This document shows, piece after piece, positions 10,107-20,061 of a DNA stretch of 64,000 bases (position 1 is its first letter; each line of letters begins with the position of its first letter). A model generated the notes under the pieces. It saw only the letters and a program-made list of their open reading frames with translations, did no database searches and was not told the origin of the DNA. Both the position numbers and the translations under genes were made by a program. The DNA is from Noviherbaspirillum sp. L7-7A (GTDB taxonomy: Bacteria > Pseudomonadota > Gammaproteobacteria > Burkholderiales > Burkholderiaceae_D): the NCBI RefSeq assembly GCF_019052805.1, contig NZ_JAHQRJ010000001.1, forward strand, positions 3,720,001-3,784,000. Reading direction: 5' to 3'.

Positions 10107-10234
10107 CGCCTGCTGCAGCCCTCACGAGGGGCGCGCTAACAGGCTTTGGTCCGGTCAGCAATCCACTATACTGACGGCCTGCAGGACGAATGCATCAATG
10201 TGGCGCCGCAAGCCGGCGCAACCGGAGAAGAAAG

Positions 10235-11401
10235 ATGGAACTCACGCAGCAACGCACCGCGCAAGGCGTCGCCTATACCCAGCCGCAAGGCCTGTTTCGC
10301 CGCCTTGGCGCTATCGACTGGCTGTATGCACTGGCGCTGGTGGCCGGCGCGCTGTTTGCGCTGAACCGCTACGGCGCCTACATGGACATCTATGAAAAGG
10401 GCATTCTCGTCCTTTCCGCGCCTACCTTCGCCTGGCTGGGCTGGCAATGGAAATCGGTGCGGTGGCTGATGGCCCTGCTGGCGGTGCTGTCGTTGTCGGC
10501 GGTGTGGATGTATGCCGGCTCGCTGGACATGGCCAATACCCGGTTTTTCCTGAAGTACATGCTGTCGAGTCAGTCCGCCATCCTCTGGATGAGCACGCTG
10601 TTTTTCCTGTCCACGCTGTTCTACTGGGGCGGCCTGATCGCCCGGTCCGATTTCGGCAGCGCCATTGGCAGCAAGCTGTGCTGGGCCGCCGTGGTGCTGG
10701 GCTTTACCGGCATGCTGGTGCGCTGGTACGAGTCGTATCTGGTCGGCGCCGACGTCGGCCATATCCCGGTATCCAACCTGTACGAAGTCTTTATCCTGTT
10801 CTGCATGATCACCGCGCTGTTCTATCTCTATTACGAGCAGCGTTATGCGACGCGGCAGCTGGGCGCATTCGTGCTGCTGATCATTTCCGCCGCGGTCGGC
10901 TTCCTGCTGTGGTACACCGTCAGCCGCGACGCCGCCGAGATCCAGCCGCTGGTGCCGGCACTGCAGAGCTGGTGGATGAAGATCCACGTGCCGGCCAACT
11001 TCATCGGCTACGGCACCTTCGCGCTGGCGGCCATGGTCGGCGCGGCCTATCTGTGCAAGTCCCACGGCATCCTGGCCGACCGCCTGCCGGCGCTGGAACT
11101 GCTGGACGACGTGATGTACAAGGCGATCGCCGTCGGCTTTGCCTTCTTCACCATCGCCACCATTCTGGGCGGCCTGTGGGCGGCTGAAGCCTGGGGCGGC
11201 TACTGGTCCTGGGACCCGAAGGAAACCTGGGCATTGATCGTCTGGCTCAATTACGCCGCCTGGCTGCACATGCGCCTGATGAAAGGCCTGCGCGGACAGA
11301 TCGCCGCCTGGTGGTCATTGGTCGGCTTGCTTGTGACCACATTCGCCTTCCTGGGCGTCAACATGTTCCTGTCCGGCCTTCATTCCTACGGCCAGCTGTA
11401 A
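10235..11401 (+). CDS. ccsA: System II cytochrome c biogenesis protein CcsA/ResC
   Basis: A 388-residue polytopic protein of the CcmC/CcsA heme-handling family with about eight membrane segments. The tryptophan-rich heme-binding motif WGGYWSWDPKETW is present in the C-terminal third, with histidines in flanking loops. I start it at ATG 10235, preceded by a purine-rich GGAGAAGAAAG site; the open frame extends 15 codons further back without family similarity. It works with CcsB to deliver heme to exported cytochromes. A GC-rich terminator follows the stop. Confidence 0.94.
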   Translation: MELTQQRTAQGVAYTQPQGLFRRLGAIDWLYALALVAGALFALNRYGAYMDIYEKGILVLSAPTFAWLGWQWKSVRWLMALLAVLSLSAVWMYAGSLDMANTRFFLKYMLSSQSAILWMSTLFFLSTLFYWGGLIARSDFGSAIGSKLCWAAVVLGFTGMLVRWYESYLVGADVGHIPVSNLYEVFILFCMITALFYLYYEQRYATRQLGAFVLLIISAAVGFLLWYTVSRDAAEIQPLVPALQSWWMKIHVPANFIGYGTFALAAMVGAAYLCKSHGILADRLPALELLDDVMYKAIAVGFAFFTIATILGGLWAAEAWGGYWSWDPKETWALIVWLNYAAWLHMRLMKGLRGQIAAWWSLVGLLVTTFAFLGVNMFLSGLHSYGQL

Positions 11402-11418
11402 GCCCTGATCGAGACAGG

Positions 11419-11445
11419 CCGGCGCACAACGCGTGCGCCGGTTTT
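11419..11445 (+). terminator. Intrinsic terminator after ccsA
   Basis: A perfect 9-base stem (CCGGCGCAC / GTGCGCCGG) with a five-base loop is followed by four T, directly after ccsA and before msrP. Confidence 0.8.
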
Positions 11446-11489
11446 GGTGTACTGTTCTCCAGTTAATTCATGCACTCTGGAGCAACATC

Positions 11490-12464
11490 ATGCTGATCAA
11501 ACGCGGCCCCAACGGCATTGACCTGCCGTACGCATCCGAAATCACGCCCCGCCATGTCTTCGAATCCCGGCGCCGCTTTGTCCAGCAACTTGCGCTCGGC
11601 ACCATCGCCGGCGGCGCCCTTCTGGAAATGGCGACCCGCGAAGCCTTCGCGCAAAACGCGCAGAAGCTCGCGGCCAAGCCCAATCCCGCCTTCGTGGTGA
11701 TGGACAAGCCCACAAGCTATAAGGACGCCACGACCTACAACAACTTCTATGAATTCGGCACCGACAAGAGCGATCCGGCCCGCTATGCCGGATCGCTCAA
11801 GCCGCGGCCATGGACCATTGCCATCGAAGGCGAGGTCAACAAGCCGATGACCCTCGACATCGACGGCCTGATGAAGCTGGCCCCGCTGGAAGAGCGGATT
11901 TACCGTCTGCGCTGCGTGGAAGGCTGGTCGATGGTCGTGCCGTGGGTTGGCTTTTCCCTGTCGGAGCTGATCAAAAGGGTCGAGCCGAACGGCAATGCGA
12001 AATTCGTCGAGTTCGTCACCCTGGCCGACAAGGCGCAGATGCCCGGCCTGTCCAGCCCGGTGCTGAAATGGCCCTACGTGGAAGGCCTGCGCATGGATGA
12101 AGCCAATCATCCGCTGACCCTGCTGGCCGTGGGGATGTATGGCGAAGTGCTGCCGAACCAGAACGGCGCGCCGGTGCGCATCGTGGTGCCGTGGAAGTAT
12201 GGCTTCAAGTCCGCCAAGTCCATCGTCAAGATCCGCTTCACCAGCAGCCAGCCGAAAACGGCATGGAATGTATCGGCGCCATCGGAGTACGGCTTCTACT
12301 CCAACGTCAATCCGGATGTGGACCATCCGCGCTGGTCGCAGGCCAGCGAACGGCGCATCGGGGAAGACGGCTTGTTTGCCAAGAAGCGCAAGACGCTGAT
12401 GTTCAATGGCTATAACGAGGTGGCCAGCCTGTATACCGGCATGGACCTGAAGAAGCAGTTCTGA
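11490..12464 (+). CDS. msrP: Protein-methionine-sulfoxide reductase catalytic subunit MsrP (YedY)
   Basis: A 324-residue molybdopterin enzyme that repairs oxidised methionine in periplasmic proteins. The Tat signal is visible (SRRRF at about 26-30, then a hydrophobic run ending near AFAQ). The molybdenum-ligand cysteine is C142 in RLRCVEGW. I start it at ATG 11490 (MLIKRGPNG), behind CTGGAGCAAC, rather than the further upstream in-frame ATG. Its stop overlaps the msrQ start (TGATG), so the two are coupled and form the MsrPQ system, with MsrQ feeding electrons from the quinone pool. Confidence 0.96.
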   Translation: MLIKRGPNGIDLPYASEITPRHVFESRRRFVQQLALGTIAGGALLEMATREAFAQNAQKLAAKPNPAFVVMDKPTSYKDATTYNNFYEFGTDKSDPARYAGSLKPRPWTIAIEGEVNKPMTLDIDGLMKLAPLEERIYRLRCVEGWSMVVPWVGFSLSELIKRVEPNGNAKFVEFVTLADKAQMPGLSSPVLKWPYVEGLRMDEANHPLTLLAVGMYGEVLPNQNGAPVRIVVPWKYGFKSAKSIVKIRFTSSQPKTAWNVSAPSEYGFYSNVNPDVDHPRWSQASERRIGEDGLFAKKRKTLMFNGYNEVASLYTGMDLKKQF

Positions 12465-13108
12465 TGGCAACCATGCTTGCCAGCCTGGATGCAAGGCAGC
12501 TGAAGCTGTTGAAAGGCGTGCTGTTCATCGCCGCCTGCGTGCCGTTCCTGCGGCTGGTGATCTTCACCTTGACCGATCAGCTGGGCGCCAATCCGGTCGA
12601 GTTCATCACCCGCAACACCGGCGACTGGACGCTGTATTTCCTCTGCATCACACTGGCCGTCACGCCCTTGCGGCGCTTAACCGGCTGGAACTGGCTGGTG
12701 CGCCTGCGCCGCATGCTGGGCCTGTTCGCCTTCTTTTATGCGTCGCTGCATTTCATGACTTTCCTCTGGTTCGACCATTTCTTCGATATCGCGGAAATGC
12801 TCAAGGATGTAGTCAAGCGGCCCTTCATCACTGTGGGCTTCGGCGCTTTCCTGCTGCTGATCCCGCTGGCGGCAACCAGCACCAATGCAATGATCAAGCG
12901 CCTTGGCGGCAAGCGCTGGCAGTGGCTGCACCGGCTGGTCTATCTGATCGCGCCGCTGGGCATACTGCATTACTGGTGGATGAAGGCGGGCAAGAATGAT
13001 TTTTCACAGCCCATCCTGTTCGGGCTGATCGTGGCAGCCCTGCTGCTGCTGCGCCTGTACTGGCGGTTCATGCAAGGGCAGGGCATGGGTGCCCGGGCTG
13101 CCGGCTGA
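12464..13108 (+). CDS. msrQ: MsrQ (YedZ) heme-containing membrane subunit
   Basis: A 214-residue inner membrane protein with five to six membrane segments, of the ferric reductase-like transmembrane family. Conserved histidines are in the helices (LHFMTFLW, WLHRLVYLIAPLGILHYWW), the expected heme b ligands. It passes electrons from the respiratory chain to MsrP. Its ATG shares one base with the msrP stop, the normal operon arrangement. Confidence 0.95.
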   Translation: MATMLASLDARQLKLLKGVLFIAACVPFLRLVIFTLTDQLGANPVEFITRNTGDWTLYFLCITLAVTPLRRLTGWNWLVRLRRMLGLFAFFYASLHFMTFLWFDHFFDIAEMLKDVVKRPFITVGFGAFLLLIPLAATSTNAMIKRLGGKRWQWLHRLVYLIAPLGILHYWWMKAGKNDFSQPILFGLIVAALLLLRLYWRFMQGQGMGARAAG

Positions 13109-13143
13109 CGCCGCGCTTGCAGCGCGCAACCGGCATCGCAGCC

Positions 13144-14427
13144 TCAGGGCAGCAGGGATTCCAGCGCGAACAGGTCGGCCGGATTCTCGCGCTTGCGCAC
13201 CAGGTGCACCTGGTCGCCATCCACCATGACCTCGGCGGCGCGTCCGCGGGTGTTGTAGTTCGATGCCATCGTCATGCCATAAGCGCCGGCCGACATGATG
13301 GCCAGCAGGTCGCCGCTCTCGATGGCAAGCGAGCGTGAACGTGCCAGCCAGTCGCCCGATTCGCACACCGGGCCTACCACGTCGTAGATCCTTGCTTCCT
13401 GGGCGCGCTGCGTGACCTGCTTGACGCCATGCCAGGCTTCATACATCGCAGGACGCATCAGGTCGTTCATTGCCGCATCGACGATCGCGAAGTTCTTGCT
13501 CGCGCCATGCTTCAGATACTGCACTTCGGTGACCAGCACCCCGGCATTGCCAACGATGGACCGGCCTGGCTCGAACAGCACCTGGATCGGGCTGCCCTGA
13601 TGCTTCTCGTCGCGCCAGGCATTGATGCGCGCAAACAGCCGGCCCAGGTAATCGCCCACCGCAACTGGCTGCTCCTCATCATAGGTAATGCCCAGGCCGC
13701 CGCCGATGTCCAGATGATGCAGCGGTATGCCCTGCGCCTCGAGCTGGTCGGCCAGCTCGATCACCTTGTCCAGCGCCTCCAGCAGCGGCGCATCGTCCAG
13801 CAGCTGCGAGCCGATATGGCAGTCGATGCCAACTACCTCCAGGTTGTCCAGGCCGGCGGCGACCTGATAGGTCGACAGCGTATCCTCATAAGCCACGCCG
13901 AACTTGTTTTCCTTCAGCCCGGTCGAGATGTAGGGATGGGTCTTCGCATCCACATTGGGATTGACGCGCAGCGATACCGGCGCCTTCTTGCCCATCGCGG
14001 CGGCGACTTCGTTCAGGCGGTGCAGTTCGGGAATGGATTCGACGTTGAAGCAGAGGATGTCATGCTGCAGCGCCAGGCGCATTTCCTCGCGCGACTTGCC
14101 GACGCCGGAAAAAATCACCTTGCGCGGATCGCCGCCTGCGGCGATCACCCGCAGCAATTCGCCGCCCGACACGATATCGAAACCCGATCCCTGCGATGCC
14201 AGCAGGCTGAGCACCGCGAGATTGGAATTGGACTTCACCGAATAGCAGACCAGGGCGGCGTCGGCGCCGCGCGCATGCTGCCGGCAAGCCTGGGCATAGG
14301 CGGAAAAGTTGTCGACCAGTGCCGCCCTGGAGTAGACATAGGTCGGCGTGCCAAAACGCTGGGCGATGGATTTCAGTGAAACGGCTTCGGCGCAGAACTC
14401 GCCGTCGCGATAGGAAAAATGCGGCAT
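13144..14427 (-). CDS. lysA: Diaminopimelate decarboxylase
   Basis: A 427-residue PLP enzyme that decarboxylates meso-diaminopimelate to lysine, the last step of lysine synthesis. The PLP lysine is K65 in CYSVKSNSN. The HIGSQL, GGGLGI and CESGDWLA motifs of fold-III decarboxylases are present. The small lipoprotein gene lptM is 12 bases upstream on the same strand, the conserved order lptM-lysA seen across gamma- and betaproteobacteria, with cyaY divergent. Confidence 0.96.
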   Translation of the reverse strand: MPHFSYRDGEFCAEAVSLKSIAQRFGTPTYVYSRAALVDNFSAYAQACRQHARGADAALVCYSVKSNSNLAVLSLLASQGSGFDIVSGGELLRVIAAGGDPRKVIFSGVGKSREEMRLALQHDILCFNVESIPELHRLNEVAAAMGKKAPVSLRVNPNVDAKTHPYISTGLKENKFGVAYEDTLSTYQVAAGLDNLEVVGIDCHIGSQLLDDAPLLEALDKVIELADQLEAQGIPLHHLDIGGGLGITYDEEQPVAVGDYLGRLFARINAWRDEKHQGSPIQVLFEPGRSIVGNAGVLVTEVQYLKHGASKNFAIVDAAMNDLMRPAMYEAWHGVKQVTQRAQEARIYDVVGPVCESGDWLARSRSLAIESGDLLAIMSAGAYGMTMASNYNTRGRAAEVMVDGDQVHLVRKRENPADLFALESLLP

Positions 14428-14439
14428 GGTGAAAGGGAG

Positions 14440-14634
14440 TCAGGGGGTAACGGGCTGTGGCGGTGTTGCGGTGTCGGGCAGCGGCGGTGCCGTATTGGAC
14501 GGACCGGTCTGCCGCGGCGCTGGCTTGACCGGCATGTACAACGGTCCGGTCTGGCCGCAGCCGGCCAGCATCACGGCCAGCGCAATGGCACAGGAACCAG
14601 GCAAGTGAAACGGGAAGTTCACGATTAGAATCAC
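14440..14634 (-). CDS. lptM: LptM/YifL-like small lipoprotein
   Basis: A 64-residue lipoprotein with a short signal peptide and a lipobox LAGC; the mature protein begins CGQTGPLYMP, the hallmark of the YifL/LptM family, and continues as a Pro/Thr-rich tail. In E. coli LptM binds and helps mature the LptDE outer membrane LPS translocon. It is 12 bases upstream of lysA and divergent from cyaY, the conserved neighbourhood of this family. The window also carries lptABC. Confidence 0.88.
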   Translation of the reverse strand: MILIVNFPFHLPGSCAIALAVMLAGCGQTGPLYMPVKPAPRQTGPSNTAPPLPDTATPPQPVTP

Positions 14635-14661
14635 GGGTGAATAAACTAAGCGGAGTGTAGC

Positions 14662-15000
14662 ATGACGGATTCAGAATTCCTGGCGCTGGCCGAGGCCACG
14701 CTGGACAACATTGAAGGCGCATTCGAGCAGGTCGCCGAAGACACCGACGTCGATATCGAATGCAGCCGCAGCGGCAATGTGCTGCAGATCGAGTTTGCCG
14801 ACAATGGCTCCAAGATCATCGTCAACAGCCAGGCGCCAATGAAGGAAATGTGGATCGCGGCGCGTTCCGGCGGCTTCCATTACCGGCGCATCGATGACCG
14901 CTGGATCAATACCCGCGACGGCTCCGAATTCTATGAAGCGCTGTCGCGCATGGCCAGCGAGCAGGCCGGCATCCCGTTGACATTGAAGGATGCCGGCTGA
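14662..15000 (+). CDS. cyaY: Frataxin-like iron-sulfur assembly protein CyaY
   Basis: A 112-residue frataxin homologue that binds iron and tunes the IscS/IscU cluster assembly machine. The acidic first helix (EFLALAEATLDNIEGAFEQ) and the strand motif MKEMWIAARSGGFHY are typical; the C-terminal half includes WINTRDGSEFYEAL. Length is normal. It is divergent from lptM-lysA with a 27-base gap, and convergent with mrcA. Confidence 0.95.
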   Translation: MTDSEFLALAEATLDNIEGAFEQVAEDTDVDIECSRSGNVLQIEFADNGSKIIVNSQAPMKEMWIAARSGGFHYRRIDDRWINTRDGSEFYEALSRMASEQAGIPLTLKDAG

Positions 15001-15006
15001 GCGGGC

Positions 15007-17370
15007 TTAGAACAGTTCGTTCTTGACTTCGTCCCGGGTCTTTTCAGGCTCGGCGCCGGCGCCAGTACCTGGCCCGGCCACGCCCAGCGTGCCAACGCCG
15101 CTGCCGGGCGGGTACTCGGCATAGTAATACTCGCCGCCTGCCGCGATCAGGCCATCCGGCATGGTGCGCTCATCCACCGGCACGCTTTTTAACGCCTTCT
15201 GCATGTAGCTGATCCAGATCGGCAGGGCGAGTCCGCCGCCGGTTTCTTTGTTGCCCAGGTTACGCGGCTGGTCGAAGCCCATCCATGCAATGCCCACCAG
15301 CTTGGACTGATAGCCGGCAAACCAGGCGTCGATGGAATCGTTGGTGGTGCCGGTCTTGCCGGCGATGTCGGGCCGCTTCAGCACCAGCGCCTTGGTGGCG
15401 GTGCCGTACTTCACGACGTCCTTCAGCATGCTGTCCATCACATACGCATTGCGCGCATCGATCACCCGATTGGCTTCGACGCCGGCCCGGTCCGGCTGCA
15501 CTTCCGACAGCACCTTGCCGGAGGCATCGGTGATGCGGGAGATCAGGTAAGGATTGACCTTGTAGCCACCATTGGCGAAGACCGCATAGGCGCCTGCCAT
15601 CTGCAGGGGCGTGACGGCGCCCGCGCCCAGGGCCAGCGTCAGATAGGCCGGGTTCTTGTCGGCGTCAAAGCCGAAGCGGGTCGCATATTCCTGTCCATAT
15701 TTGGCGCCGATGCGGTTGAGGATGCGGATAGAGATCATGTTCTTGGACTTGGTCAGGCCCTTGCGCATGGTCATCGGGCCTTCATACTTGCCGTCATAGT
15801 TCTTTGGCTCCCATGCCTGGCCGCCGGTCTGGCCGGCATCGAAGGTCAGCGGCGAGTCATTGATGATGGTGGCGGGCGACAGGCCCTTTTCCAGCGACGC
15901 CGAATAGATGAAGGGCTTGAAGGACGAGCCTGGCTGGCGCCATGCCTGGGTCACATGATTGAACTTGTTGCGGCTGAAATCGAAGCCCCCGATCAGTGCG
16001 CGAATCGCGCCATCTTCCGTGCTGGCCGATACGAACGCCGATTCCACCTCGGGCATCTGGGTAATGCTCCATGCCTTGCCTTCCTGGATCACGCGGATGA
16101 TCGCGCCACGCTTGACGCGCCGGTTGGGCGGCGCCTTGTCGCTCAGCAGGTTGCTGGCAAACGCCAGCCCGGGCCCGGTGATGGTGATCTCCTCGCCATT
16201 GGCCAATACCGCGCGCAGGGTCTTGGGATTGGCGTCCAGCACCACTGCCGCGATCAGGTCGTCGCTGTCCGGGTGGTCCGCCAGTTCGGTCTCGATCGCG
16301 TCTTCCGCTTCCTCGCGTGCCGCGGGGATGTCCATATAGCCTTCCGGGCCGCGATAGCCATGGCGCTTTTCGTAATCCATCACGCCGCGGCGCAGCGCGA
16401 TGTAGGCGGCATCCTGGTCGGCCTTGGTGATGGTGGTGAACACATTCAGGCCGCGGGTATAGGTTTCATCGCGAAACTGCTCATAGACCAGCTGGCGCGT
16501 CATCTCGGCCACGTATTCGGCGTGAATGCCGAATTCAGTCGTTTCCGACTTGATCCGCAACTCTTCCGATTTCGCCGCTGCATAGGCTTCGTCGCTGATA
16601 TAACCCAGGTCATGCATGCGCTGCAGGATGTACTGCTGGCGCGCCTTGGCCCGCTTTGGATTGACCACCGGGTTGTTGGCCGATGGCGCCTTGGGCAGGC
16701 CGGCCAGCATGGCGGCCTCGGCCAGGGTGATGTCGGACAGCTTCTTGCCGAAGTAGACCTGCGCGGCAGAGGCAAAGCCATAGGCGCGCTGTCCCAGGTA
16801 GATCTGGTTCATGTAGACCTCGAGGATCTGGTCCTTGCTGAGGTTCTGCTCGATCTTCCATGCCAGAAGAACTTCATACAGCTTGCGCTTGAGGGTCTGC
16901 TCGCTCGACAGGAAGAAATTGCGCGCCACCTGCTGCGTGATGGTGGACGCGCCCTGGCGCGCGCCGCCGGACAAATTGTGTATCGCCGCGCGCAGGATGC
17001 CCAGGTAATCGACGCCGCCATGTTCGTAGAAACGATCGTCTTCAATTGCCAGCACAGCCTGCTTCATCACGTCCGGAATTTCCTTGAAGCGGACAACATT
17101 GCGCCGCTCTTCACCGAATTCGCCAATCATCACGTTATCGGCGGTGAAGATGCGAAGCGGGATCTTGGGCCGGTAATCAGTGAGGGTATTCAGTTCAGGC
17201 AAATTCGGATACGCCATCGCGAGCATAAAGCCCAGCAATAAAACGCCGATAACAGCAAGGCCTGCAAGCAACCCCATGGTGCCCAGGGCAAGGCGCGCAA
17301 ACAGATTCATGCGTGGCTTGGGCGGCGGAGCCTTGCGGGAAGGGGAGCCGGAAGTGTTGGGATGGTTCAT
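15007..17370 (-). CDS. mrcA: Penicillin-binding protein 1A
   Basis: A 787-residue bifunctional peptidoglycan synthase. One N-terminal membrane segment (about 28-52) anchors a glycosyltransferase domain with catalytic E110 (EDDRFYEHGG) and a transpeptidase domain carrying SSFKP (catalytic Ser), KSKN (SXN motif) and KTGTT (KTG motif). The middle region contains the OB-like insert common in PBP1A. The first 20 residues are basic and Pro-rich; a later Met at residue 21 is an alternative start. It is divergent from pilMNOPQ, the classic proteobacterial order. Confidence 0.96.
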   Translation of the reverse strand: MNHPNTSGSPSRKAPPPKPRMNLFARLALGTMGLLAGLAVIGVLLLGFMLAMAYPNLPELNTLTDYRPKIPLRIFTADNVMIGEFGEERRNVVRFKEIPDVMKQAVLAIEDDRFYEHGGVDYLGILRAAIHNLSGGARQGASTITQQVARNFFLSSEQTLKRKLYEVLLAWKIEQNLSKDQILEVYMNQIYLGQRAYGFASAAQVYFGKKLSDITLAEAAMLAGLPKAPSANNPVVNPKRAKARQQYILQRMHDLGYISDEAYAAAKSEELRIKSETTEFGIHAEYVAEMTRQLVYEQFRDETYTRGLNVFTTITKADQDAAYIALRRGVMDYEKRHGYRGPEGYMDIPAAREEAEDAIETELADHPDSDDLIAAVVLDANPKTLRAVLANGEEITITGPGLAFASNLLSDKAPPNRRVKRGAIIRVIQEGKAWSITQMPEVESAFVSASTEDGAIRALIGGFDFSRNKFNHVTQAWRQPGSSFKPFIYSASLEKGLSPATIINDSPLTFDAGQTGGQAWEPKNYDGKYEGPMTMRKGLTKSKNMISIRILNRIGAKYGQEYATRFGFDADKNPAYLTLALGAGAVTPLQMAGAYAVFANGGYKVNPYLISRITDASGKVLSEVQPDRAGVEANRVIDARNAYVMDSMLKDVVKYGTATKALVLKRPDIAGKTGTTNDSIDAWFAGYQSKLVGIAWMGFDQPRNLGNKETGGGLALPIWISYMQKALKSVPVDERTMPDGLIAAGGEYYYAEYPPGSGVGTLGVAGPGTGAGAEPEKTRDEVKNELF

Positions 17371-17701
17371 GCGGGGGGAGGAAAAGAAGGGGCGGAGAGA
17401 AACAGCAAGTGCTCATTATAACGGCAGCTTGCTTCCGGGAGCTATCGGGGTCAGCAAATCACTATTCCCGGCAATACCCAAGCCTCGCGTGGGGTTTTGG
17501 CAACGACAAATAGTGTTACCCTACGGAAATTGCTTTACATCCAGAGATTCTTGTTGCTACGATCTGCCGACACCCTTTGAATGCGCTAAATATCGGTATT
17601 TAAAGGATTTTTTGACATGTTCGCTGGTGTAACGAATGTTAGACAAGCGCACGGATTTCGCGTTCGCTCAGAAAAATTTTCGGAAAGAAACGCTCCTGGC
17701 C
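17371..17701. promoter_or_regulatory. Divergent mrcA / pilM intergenic region with candidate pilM promoter
   Basis: This 331-base non-coding gap separates mrcA from pilM. A TTGACA hexamer at 17612-17617 is followed at 17 bases by AATGTT (17635-17640), a weak but plausible promoter pointing to pilM, which starts at 17702. I see no other gene or strong repeat; short open frames here lack ribosome binding sites and family features. Confidence 0.4.
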
Positions 17702-18775
17702 ATGGACTTTACCTCTTTATTGCAAAAGAAAAACGCACCCCTGATCGGACTGGACATCAGTTCGTCCAGCATCAAGCTGGTGGAGTTGTCGGATGTGGGC
17801 AAAGGCGTGCTGCGGCTGGAGCGTTATGCCAGCGAGCCGTTGCCACGCGGCGCAGTCGTTGACGGCAATATCGACAACATCGAGCAAGTCTCGGAAGCCG
17901 TCAGGCAGGTATGGGCCAAGAGCGGCACGCGCGCCAAGCTCGCCGTGCTGGGCATGCCGCCTGCAGCCGTCATTACCAAGAAAATCGTGCTGCCGGGCGG
18001 CTTGTCGGAAGACGAGCTCGAGCTTCAGGTGGAAAACGAAGCCAGCCAGTACATTCCTTTCGCGCTCGAGGAAGTCAGCCTTGATTTCGATGTGATCGGC
18101 CCGCTGCCCAATTCCCTGGAAGATGTCGAAGTGCTGCTGGCGGCATCCCGCAAGGAAAAGGTCGAGGACCGGGTAGCAGTCGCCGAGGCCGCCGGCCTGA
18201 AACCGAAGATCATGGATATCGAGTCCTACGCGGCGCGGGCAGCGCTGGAGCGCGTGATGCGCCAGCTGCCTCAGGGTGGACAGGGACAGATCGTGGCGCT
18301 GTTCCAGATCGGCGCGCAGGTCACCCATATTTCCGTGCTGCTGGACGGCCAGCCGCTGTATGAACGCGAGCAACCGTTTGGCGGCAACCAGCTCACCCAG
18401 GAAATCGCGCGCGCTTACGGCATGACGCCGGAGCAGGCGGAACACAGCAAGCGTTCCGGTGAACTGCCGGAAGGCTACGAGCGCGAACTGCTGGAGCCTT
18501 TCCTGGAAAGCGCCGCGGTCGAAGTCACCCGCGCCATTCAGTTCTTCTATACCTCCACCCCTTATACCCGCGTCGACCAGATCTATTTGGCTGGCGGCTG
18601 CGCGAGCATTCCCGGACTGGTGGATATCGTTGCCAGCCGCACCAAGGTGTCCACCGCTGTCGTCAGCCCCTTCCAGGGCATGCAGCTGGGCTCGTCGATT
18701 CGTGAAAAACAATTGCGCGCCGAAGCGCCGGCATATCTGGTTGCCTGCGGACTGGCCATGCGGAGGTTTGACTGA
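17702..18775 (+). CDS. pilM: Type IV pilus inner membrane platform protein PilM
   Basis: A 357-residue cytoplasmic actin-fold (FtsA-like) protein. The N-terminal LIGLDISSSSIKLVEL and the later LAGGCASIPGL are the nucleotide-binding phosphate loops of the fold. PilM binds the short cytoplasmic tail of PilN and links the PilNOP assembly to the motor. I start at ATG 17702 (MDFTSLLQKK) because homologues begin there, although the frame is open to 17636. The stop shares one base with the pilN start. First gene of pilMNOPQ. Confidence 0.95.
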   Translation: MDFTSLLQKKNAPLIGLDISSSSIKLVELSDVGKGVLRLERYASEPLPRGAVVDGNIDNIEQVSEAVRQVWAKSGTRAKLAVLGMPPAAVITKKIVLPGGLSEDELELQVENEASQYIPFALEEVSLDFDVIGPLPNSLEDVEVLLAASRKEKVEDRVAVAEAAGLKPKIMDIESYAARAALERVMRQLPQGGQGQIVALFQIGAQVTHISVLLDGQPLYEREQPFGGNQLTQEIARAYGMTPEQAEHSKRSGELPEGYERELLEPFLESAAVEVTRAIQFFYTSTPYTRVDQIYLAGGCASIPGLVDIVASRTKVSTAVVSPFQGMQLGSSIREKQLRAEAPAYLVACGLAMRRFD

Positions 18776-19389
18776 TGGTCAGAATCAACCTGCTTCCCCA
18801 CCGGGAAGCCCGGCGCAAGGAGCGCAAGACGGCCTTCGTTGCCATGCTGGTCGCGGCAATGTTCGCGGGCAGCCTGCTGGTGATCGTCGTGGGCGGCGTG
18901 ATTTCGTCGCGCATCGCCGTCCAGAACGAGCGCAATGAATTCATCCAGGCGGAAAACACCAAGCTCGACGTGCAGATCAGGGAAATCGCCACCCTGAAGC
19001 AGGAGATCGCGGCCCTGAAGGCGCGCCAGCAGGCGGTGGAAGACCTGCAGAGCGACCGCAACCAGCCGGTGTATCTGATGGACGAACTGGTCAGGCAGGT
19101 GCCGGATGGGATCTATCTGCGCGCATTCAAGCAGGCCGGACAAAAGGTCACGCTCAATGGCCATGCGCAGTCCAACGAGCATGTCTCCACGCTGCTGCGC
19201 AACCTGGGCAATGTGTCGCCCTGGCTGGAGCAGCCCGAACTGGTGGAGATCCGGGCCGCAACGGCGGGGCAGGGCAAGGATCTGCGCCGGGTATTCGAAT
19301 TCACGGTGAACGTGGCGATCAAGCGCTCGCCAAGGACGGAAGCCACGCCGGCGGTTGTGCCGGTATCCGTTGCTTCCAATCGTCCGTAA
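18775..19389 (+). CDS. pilN: Type IV pilus assembly protein PilN
   Basis: A 204-residue bitopic inner membrane protein. The conserved cytoplasmic N-terminal tail INLLPHRE, which binds PilM, is present, followed by one membrane helix (about 22-45), a coiled coil (about 45-85) and a ferredoxin-like periplasmic domain. It pairs with PilO in the alignment complex between platform and secretin. It overlaps pilM by one base. Confidence 0.95.
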   Translation: MVRINLLPHREARRKERKTAFVAMLVAAMFAGSLLVIVVGGVISSRIAVQNERNEFIQAENTKLDVQIREIATLKQEIAALKARQQAVEDLQSDRNQPVYLMDELVRQVPDGIYLRAFKQAGQKVTLNGHAQSNEHVSTLLRNLGNVSPWLEQPELVEIRAATAGQGKDLRRVFEFTVNVAIKRSPRTEATPAVVPVSVASNRP

Positions 19390-19404
19390 AGCTGGGGACA
19401 TTAG

Positions 19405-20061
19405 ATGGCAACCATGAAACGTTTCGATATTGCGGCCCAGTTCCAGAACCTGAACGGACGCCACCCCGGACAATGGCCTCTGCTGCCGCGCGCCTTGTGT
19501 GGCGCCGGCGTGCTGCTGGCAGTACTGGCGCTGGGCTGGTTCTTTTACTGGGATGCGCAGCTCGAGGACCTTAGCCAGGGCGAAAGGCGCGAGCAGGAAC
19601 TGCGCGAGGCCTACAAGAGCAAGGTGCAGCAGGCGGTCAACCTCGACGCGCTGAGAAAGCAGAAGGAACAGGTCGGCGAATATGTCGCCACGCTGGAAAA
19701 GCAGCTGCCCAGCAAGGCTGAAATGGATGCGCTGCTGTCGGACATCAACCAGGCGGGCCTGGGACGCGGCCTGCAGTTTGAATTGTTCAAGCCGGGGCAG
19801 GTCGTGGTGAAGGACTACTACGCCGAGCTGCCGATTGATATCAAGATCACTGGCAGTTACCACGATGTCGCCGCCTTCACCAGCGACATCGCCAACCTGC
19901 CGCGCATTGTGACCCTGAACAATCTGAGCCTGGCCACAGGCAAGGACAACAACCTGCTGAGCATGGAAGCGGTGGCCAAGACCTTCCGCTATCTGGACAA
20001 GGAAGAACTGGCTGCGCAGCGCAAGGCCGAAGCGGATGCCAAGAAGGGAGCGAAGAAATGA
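19405..20061 (+). CDS. pilO: Type IV pilus assembly protein PilO
   Basis: A 218-residue bitopic inner membrane protein: short cytoplasmic N-terminus, one membrane helix (about 28-48), coiled coil (about 50-110) and periplasmic domain with the GLGRGLQFELFKPG and ELPIDIKITGSYHDVAAF segments typical of PilO. It forms heterodimers with PilN and contacts PilP. It follows pilN by 15 bases and overlaps pilP by 4. Confidence 0.95.
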   Translation: MATMKRFDIAAQFQNLNGRHPGQWPLLPRALCGAGVLLAVLALGWFFYWDAQLEDLSQGERREQELREAYKSKVQQAVNLDALRKQKEQVGEYVATLEKQLPSKAEMDALLSDINQAGLGRGLQFELFKPGQVVVKDYYAELPIDIKITGSYHDVAAFTSDIANLPRIVTLNNLSLATGKDNNLLSMEAVAKTFRYLDKEELAAQRKAEADAKKGAKK